Assembly (NCBI GenBank): GCA_947453875.1
Contig: CANGIH010000050.1
Coordinates: 1 to 10,368 of the forward strand
Reading direction: 5' to 3'
Source of the DNA: Planctomycetaceae bacterium
Lineage (GTDB): Bacteria > Planctomycetota > Planctomycetia > Pirellulales > UBA1268
DNA: 10,368 nt
Part shown: piece after piece, positions 7,276 through 10,368 of the stretch
Layout: the number at the start of each line of letters is the position of its first letter
Numbering within the stretch: position 1 is the stretch's first letter
Position numbers and translations under genes: made by a program
Notes under the pieces: model-generated
What the model was told of the DNA's origin: nothing
Database searches by the model: none
Seen by the model: the letters and a program-made list of their open reading frames with translations, nothing else

Positions 7276-7305
7276 ACAGTACGCCCCGCCGAAACCCGGG
7301 GTCAA
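7276..7305 (-). promoter_or_regulatory. Candidate promoter of the AsmA-dapF-DUF374 operon
   Basis: On the minus strand TTGACC (7305-7300, 5/6 match to the -35 consensus) is followed after 18 bases by TACTGT (7281-7276, 4/6 match). Transcription would start near 7269, about 58 bases before GTG 7211. It is the best leftward candidate in the divergent gap. Confidence 0.45.
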
Positions 7306-7347
7306 GGGTCGTCGCCTTTCCTCCCTTCCCTGCCGAATCGACTCGGA

Positions 7348-7376
7348 TTCCGTAGGCCCCGCCCCCTTGCTATAGT
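7348..7376 (+). promoter_or_regulatory. Extended -10 promoter of the permease gene
   Basis: TGCTATAGT at 7368-7376 gives an extended -10 element (TG-N-TATAGT). The -35 position, TTCCGT at 7348-7353 with a 17-base spacer, matches the consensus poorly, as is usual for extended -10 promoters. Transcription would start near 7383, leaving a ~67-base leader before ATG 7450. Confidence 0.5.
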
Positions 7377-7388
7377 GCCGGCCTGTCG

Positions 7389-7412
7389 TGCCGTTTCCGG
7401 GGGGAGACGGCA
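7389..7412 (+). promoter_or_regulatory. Leader hairpin in the permease 5' untranslated region
   Basis: TGCCGTTTCC (7389-7398) and GGAGACGGCA (7403-7412) form a 10-bp stem with one G-U pair and a GGGG loop. The predicted transcription start lies a few bases upstream, and ATG 7450 lies 38 bases downstream. A C-rich run follows instead of a T tract, so it is not an intrinsic terminator. It could stabilise the 5' end or bind a regulator. I recognise no known riboswitch class. Confidence 0.5.
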
Positions 7413-7449
7413 TGCCCATCCCCCCCAATTCCTCACCGAGCAGGATCGT

Positions 7450-9159
7450 ATGAACGCGCCCGAGAACTCTCTCCACCACTCCGCCGACGCCGGTTCACCG
7501 GCGGGCGTCAACGCCCAGCGGCTGCTCTGGGCAGGCTTCATGGCGATCGCGGCTGCCGGTGTCGGCTTTTCCATCCGGGCCGGCATCCTCGGCCAGTGGG
7601 CCGAGCAGTACGGATTCACCCAGACCGAACTCGGGGCAATCACCGGCGGCGGCCTCACCGGCTTCGGCATCATCATTCTCCTCTCGAGCCTCATCGCCGA
7701 CCGGATCGGCTTCGGACGCCTGATGACCGCGGCCTTCGCCACCCACATCATCTCGGCAGTCCTCACGCTGGCGGCCGGCGCTGCCTATGCGTCAGGGGGA
7801 AAGCCTGCGGCCTACTTCTGCCTCTTTTGGGGCATGTTCCTTTTTGCCATCGGCAACGGCATCGCCGAGGCGGTCGTCAACCCGCTCGTGGCGACGCTGT
7901 TCCCGAAGGACAAGACCCACTACCTCAACATCCTCCATGCCGGCTGGCCGTTTGGCCTGATCGTCGGCGGGCTCGCCAGCTACTTCATGACCGGCGGTAC
8001 CGGTTCAAAGCCGTTTTCCTGGCAGGTCCAGATCTCGCTGTTCCTCTTTCCTGTCGCGCTCTACGGACTGATGCTCCTCGGCCAGCGATTCCCCAAGAGC
8101 GAGGCAAGCACATCGGGCGTCTCCTACCGCGACATGCTCGGCGAGCTCGGGATGCTCGGAGCGGCGGTGCTCTGTGCGCTGCTCGCACTGTTCATGAAGA
8201 GCGACCTCCAGTTCCCGTTGTGGGCTGCGGCAGCCGGCGGCGCGGCGTTGCTCGTGGCATTCGGCGCCGCGACCGGATGGAAGATCGGCTATCCGATGCT
8301 CGCCTTCCTCCTTCTCATCCACGCCCTCGTCGGCTACGTCGAACTCGGCACCGACTCCTGGATCAGCAAGATCACCGGGAGCATCATGGCGAGCCCCGCC
8401 AACGGTCTGCTCCTGTTCGTCTACACGTCGGCATTGATGTTCGTGCTCCGGTTCTTCGCCGGCCCGATCGTGGAGCGGATCTCCCCGCTCGGTCTGCTCG
8501 CCGTGTCGGCGTTGCTCGGCGCCCTCGGCCTCACGCTCTTGGGCAATGCCCAGGGTGGCCTGATGTGCATCGTCGCCGCCACGGTCTACGGCATCGGCAA
8601 AACGTTCCTCTGGCCGACCATGCTGGCTGTCGTGAGCGAGCAGTTCCCCAAGGGGGGAGCGATCACGATCGGTGCCACCGGCGCCGCCGGCATGCTTTCC
8701 GCCGGTCTGCTCGGTGGCCCCGGCATCGGTTTCTTCCAGGATCAGAACGCATCCCAGGACCTCCGTCGGGCCGACCAGGCCGTCTACGAGCGGTACAAGT
8801 CGGACAAGGAGGGGGAGTTCCTCTGGCTGAAATCGGTGGGCCTCGACGGCAAGAAGGCGGCCGTGCTCGAGGATGGCGGCAAGGAGGCCCTGCGGGCGCT
8901 TGAGTTGATGCGTGAGGACAAATCGACCAATCCCAAGGCACTTGCCGAACAGGAAAGCCTCGTGAAGTGGTGGGACACCTCCGCCGCGGCGACTGCCGCA
9001 AACGACAAGACGCTCGTCGAGGCGGCGGGCCTCTTCGGTGGAAGGCAGGCCCTCAAGCTGACGGCCCTCGTGCCTGCCACGATGCTCCTTTGCTATCTGG
9101 CCCTTCTCGGCTGGTTCAAGTCGCGGGGTGGCTACCAGGCCCGCGGCGTCCATCACTGA
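7450..9159 (+). CDS. MFS permease, FHS/sugar-permease-like, with a large loop insert
   Basis: This is a 569-aa inner-membrane transporter of the major facilitator superfamily. By eye there are six helices in the first half (about 24-46, 60-82, 90-112, 119-140, 160-179, 191-211). Two extra central hydrophobic segments follow (231-248, 254-273), then six more (280-301, 316-337, 345-364, 368-388, 404-427, 532-553). LIADRIGFGR (81-90) matches the MFS loop 2-3 signature, and AVVNPLVATLFP with NILHAGWPFG (141-169) recalls the fucose/glucose-galactose (FHS) permeases. A ~100-residue hydrophilic, charged segment (about 429-530) separates the last two helices and should face the periplasm if the N-terminus is inside. 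The substrate cannot be told from sequence; a sugar is a guess. A weak AGGA precedes ATG 7450 by four bases. The gene is single, divergent from the envelope operon, and closed by its own terminator. Confidence 0.88.
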   Translation: MNAPENSLHHSADAGSPAGVNAQRLLWAGFMAIAAAGVGFSIRAGILGQWAEQYGFTQTELGAITGGGLTGFGIIILLSSLIADRIGFGRLMTAAFATHIISAVLTLAAGAAYASGGKPAAYFCLFWGMFLFAIGNGIAEAVVNPLVATLFPKDKTHYLNILHAGWPFGLIVGGLASYFMTGGTGSKPFSWQVQISLFLFPVALYGLMLLGQRFPKSEASTSGVSYRDMLGELGMLGAAVLCALLALFMKSDLQFPLWAAAAGGAALLVAFGAATGWKIGYPMLAFLLLIHALVGYVELGTDSWISKITGSIMASPANGLLLFVYTSALMFVLRFFAGPIVERISPLGLLAVSALLGALGLTLLGNAQGGLMCIVAATVYGIGKTFLWPTMLAVVSEQFPKGGAITIGATGAAGMLSAGLLGGPGIGFFQDQNASQDLRRADQAVYERYKSDKEGEFLWLKSVGLDGKKAAVLEDGGKEALRALELMREDKSTNPKALAEQESLVKWWDTSAAATAANDKTLVEAAGLFGGRQALKLTALVPATMLLCYLALLGWFKSRGGYQARGVHH

Positions 9160-9207
9160 TCGAGCACCGATCGGGATGGGCCAGGCCCCCAATTGTGTTT
9201 CACCGGC

Positions 9208-9244
9208 GCCCGGCGCTGCCCCAAGGCGGCGCCGGGCTTTTTTT
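9208..9244 (+). terminator. Intrinsic terminator of the permease gene
   Basis: GCCCGGCGCTGCC (9208-9220) pairs with GGCGGCGCCGGGC (9225-9237) as 13 bp with one G-U pair and a CCAA loop, followed directly by seven T residues (9238-9244). It begins 49 bases after the permease stop codon. The T tract overlaps the tilS stop codon on the other strand. In the leftward direction the hairpin is not followed by a T tract, so it should be a poor intrinsic terminator for tilS. Confidence 0.93.
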
Positions 9245-10316
9245 AGCCTCCTGCGCCGCCACCCGGGTCGATCGATTCCCTCCGGATGAGCTGGAGCTCC
9301 CGCCCCGCTGAGGCGACGACGGCCCGCACCCCACCCGGGAAACAGACGGCAGCCTGTTGGGTGCGCTCGGCCGCACGAAGCAACGAGACAAGCTGGCGAT
9401 AGTGCCCCGCGGTCATGTCACGCTGCGGCCACGCCTCCCGCCGCCAGAGCGTCGCGAAACACTCCGCCAGAAGATGGCCATCGAGCCTGGCGAGCGCCAC
9501 GGCGTCCAGATGCAGGCTGCCGTCCGGGAGCCGTTGCACATGACGATCGACGAGCACCACGACGGCGCTTTCAAGCGCGCCGGCCACGAGCGCGGACTGC
9601 TGCCCGAGGCGGAGCAGTGCCTCAGTGGCAGCCGGCCACGGCCCCTGCTCCACCCTCGGGATCACCTCGCTGCGGAGAAAGGCCCGGGCGAAGCGGATGT
9701 CGGCATTTGAGTCGTCTTCGCGCCACGCTTGACCGCGTGCGACGAGAAAACGTCGCAGCGTCGCCCTGCGCACCCCGAGCAGAGGGCGAAGGAGCGCCAC
9801 GCCGTCGACGAGCCTTCTCGCCGGACGCATGCCGGAAAGCCCCGCGATCCCGGTGCCACGCAAGACACGGTGGAGGATCGTCTCCGCCTGATCATCGGCG
9901 GTATGCGCGACGAGCACATGCCGGGCCCCCTGCTGATGGGCGACCCGGCCGAGCCAGTCGTAGCGGAGACGCCTGGCTCGGGCCTCGAGCCCTTCGCCAC
10001 CGCCCCCCCCTGCGGCCCCCACGTCGAGGCGCACGCTTACGAACTCCACCCCCAAGCGGGATGCCAATTGCTCCACGAACTCCAGATCGCCGTCAGCCTC
10101 TGGTCGGAGGCCGTGGTGGGCATGGGCGGCGATGAGTCGGCAGGGCTCCCGCCCCCTGCGGACAACCGCGACAAGGGCTGTCAGGAGGGCAACGCTGTCG
10201 GCCCCCCCGGAGACCCCGACGACCGCCGGCCACTCCCAGAAACCGTGCCGCGGCAACGCCGTAGCGAGGGCATCCGCCACTTCCTCGGCCGTTCGATCAT
10301 CGTGGGGGGCTGCCAT
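9243..10316 (-). CDS. tilS: tRNA(Ile)-lysidine synthase TilS
   Basis: TilS uses ATP and lysine to convert C34 of tRNA-Ile(CAU) to lysidine, which changes both its decoding (AUA) and its charging identity. It acts in the cytoplasm and is usually essential. The protein is 357 aa. The PP-loop ATP-pyrophosphatase motif SGGADS is at 36-41. HAHHGLR (65-71), the family motif beginning AHTADDQAETILHRVLRGTG (137-156) and ending in SGM (161-163), and DDSN (201-204) follow. Residues 235-345 resemble the first C-terminal substrate-binding domain, ending in FPGGVRAVV (326-334). There seems to be no second C-terminal domain, so it is nearer the short TilS type (Aquifex-like) than the ~430-aa E. coli form. 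A Gly-rich run (102-107) interrupts the core and may be a surface loop. The ATG at 10316 lies 6 bases past the stop of an upstream frame, which suggests translational coupling. It converges on the permease gene. Confidence 0.95.
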   Translation of the reverse strand: MAAPHDDRTAEEVADALATALPRHGFWEWPAVVGVSGGADSVALLTALVAVVRRGREPCRLIAAHAHHGLRPEADGDLEFVEQLASRLGVEFVSVRLDVGAAGGGGGEGLEARARRLRYDWLGRVAHQQGARHVLVAHTADDQAETILHRVLRGTGIAGLSGMRPARRLVDGVALLRPLLGVRRATLRRFLVARGQAWREDDSNADIRFARAFLRSEVIPRVEQGPWPAATEALLRLGQQSALVAGALESAVVVLVDRHVQRLPDGSLHLDAVALARLDGHLLAECFATLWRREAWPQRDMTAGHYRQLVSLLRAAERTQQAAVCFPGGVRAVVASAGRELQLIRRESIDPGGGAGG

Positions 10317-10322
10317 GGCTGC

Positions 10323-10368
10323 CTATTTTGCCGGCGCGGCCCCGCCGCTGACCATCGGGAAGGCCTCC
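10323..10368 (-). CDS. 3' end of an unidentified upstream gene (partial)
   Basis: On the minus strand the frame EAFPMVSGGAAPAK ends in TAG at 10325-10323, six bases before the tilS start. Its codons end almost all in G or C, like the neighbouring genes. The close spacing on the same strand suggests an operon with tilS. Only 14 residues are visible, so the product cannot be named, and it could still be chance open frame. Confidence 0.45.
   Translation of the reverse strand, partial: EAFPMVSGGAAPAK

Noticed and set aside
4887..7355. 822-residue open frame on the plus strand opposite the AsmA-like gene
   Set aside because: It is Arg/Gly/Asp-rich with no recognisable domain. It is the mirror frame of a convincing gene in high-GC DNA.
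7389..7412. Leader hairpin as a transcription attenuator
   Set aside because: It is followed by a C-rich run rather than a T tract, and no alternative pairing or leader peptide was evident.
8005..9192. 395-residue minus-strand frame opposite the permease
   Set aside because: It is rich in His, Glu and Arg without domain signs and runs antisense to transmembrane-coding sequence.
1..10368. CRISPR arrays, insertion sequences, tRNA/rRNA genes, defence genes
   Set aside because: No regularly spaced repeats, transposase motifs, terminal inverted repeats or tRNA-like folds were seen. Nearly all bases are accounted for by housekeeping genes.

Overview
This is a high-GC bacterial chromosomal window with tightly packed housekeeping genes and strong G/C bias at third codon positions. 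It most resembles a planctomycete, probably of the Pirellulales type. The basis is a divergent DnaA, a DUF374 acyltransferase whose N-terminus looks like the planctomycete form, and an MFS permease with a long hydrophilic insert before its last helix. The assignment rests on recalled family features, not on a database search.

Layout: (1) Positions 93-7211 hold four minus-strand genes, in transcription order: a large AsmA/TamB-like envelope protein (GTG at 7211), dapF, a DUF374 lysophospholipid-acyltransferase-like gene, and dnaA. The first three look like one transcription unit started by a TTGACC-N18-TACTGT promoter at 7276-7305. dnaA has its own near-consensus promoter (TTGACA-N16-TATACT), which moves its start to the ATG at 1886. 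(2) Positions 7212-7449 are a 238-bp divergent promoter region. Its rightward side has an extended -10 element and a 10-bp leader hairpin. (3) Positions 7450-9159 encode an MFS/FHS-like permease on the plus strand, ended by a strong intrinsic terminator. (4) Positions 9243-10316 encode tilS on the minus strand, convergent with the permease. Six bases upstream of tilS lies the stop codon of what looks like another minus-strand gene cut by the window edge.

How the genes fit together: AsmA-like (lipid traffic or envelope assembly), DapF (meso-diaminopimelate for peptidoglycan and lysine) and the acyltransferase form a plausible cell-envelope module, with the replication initiator just downstream. 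TilS (lysidine in tRNA-Ile CAU) is an unrelated essential function.

I see no mobile element, CRISPR array, tRNA/rRNA gene or defence system. I do not think the window holds a clearly new system. The best leads are the tandem 13-bp repeat carrying the dnaA -35 element, the four-fold ~115-residue repeat in the AsmA-like protein, the permease insert, and the permease leader hairpin.
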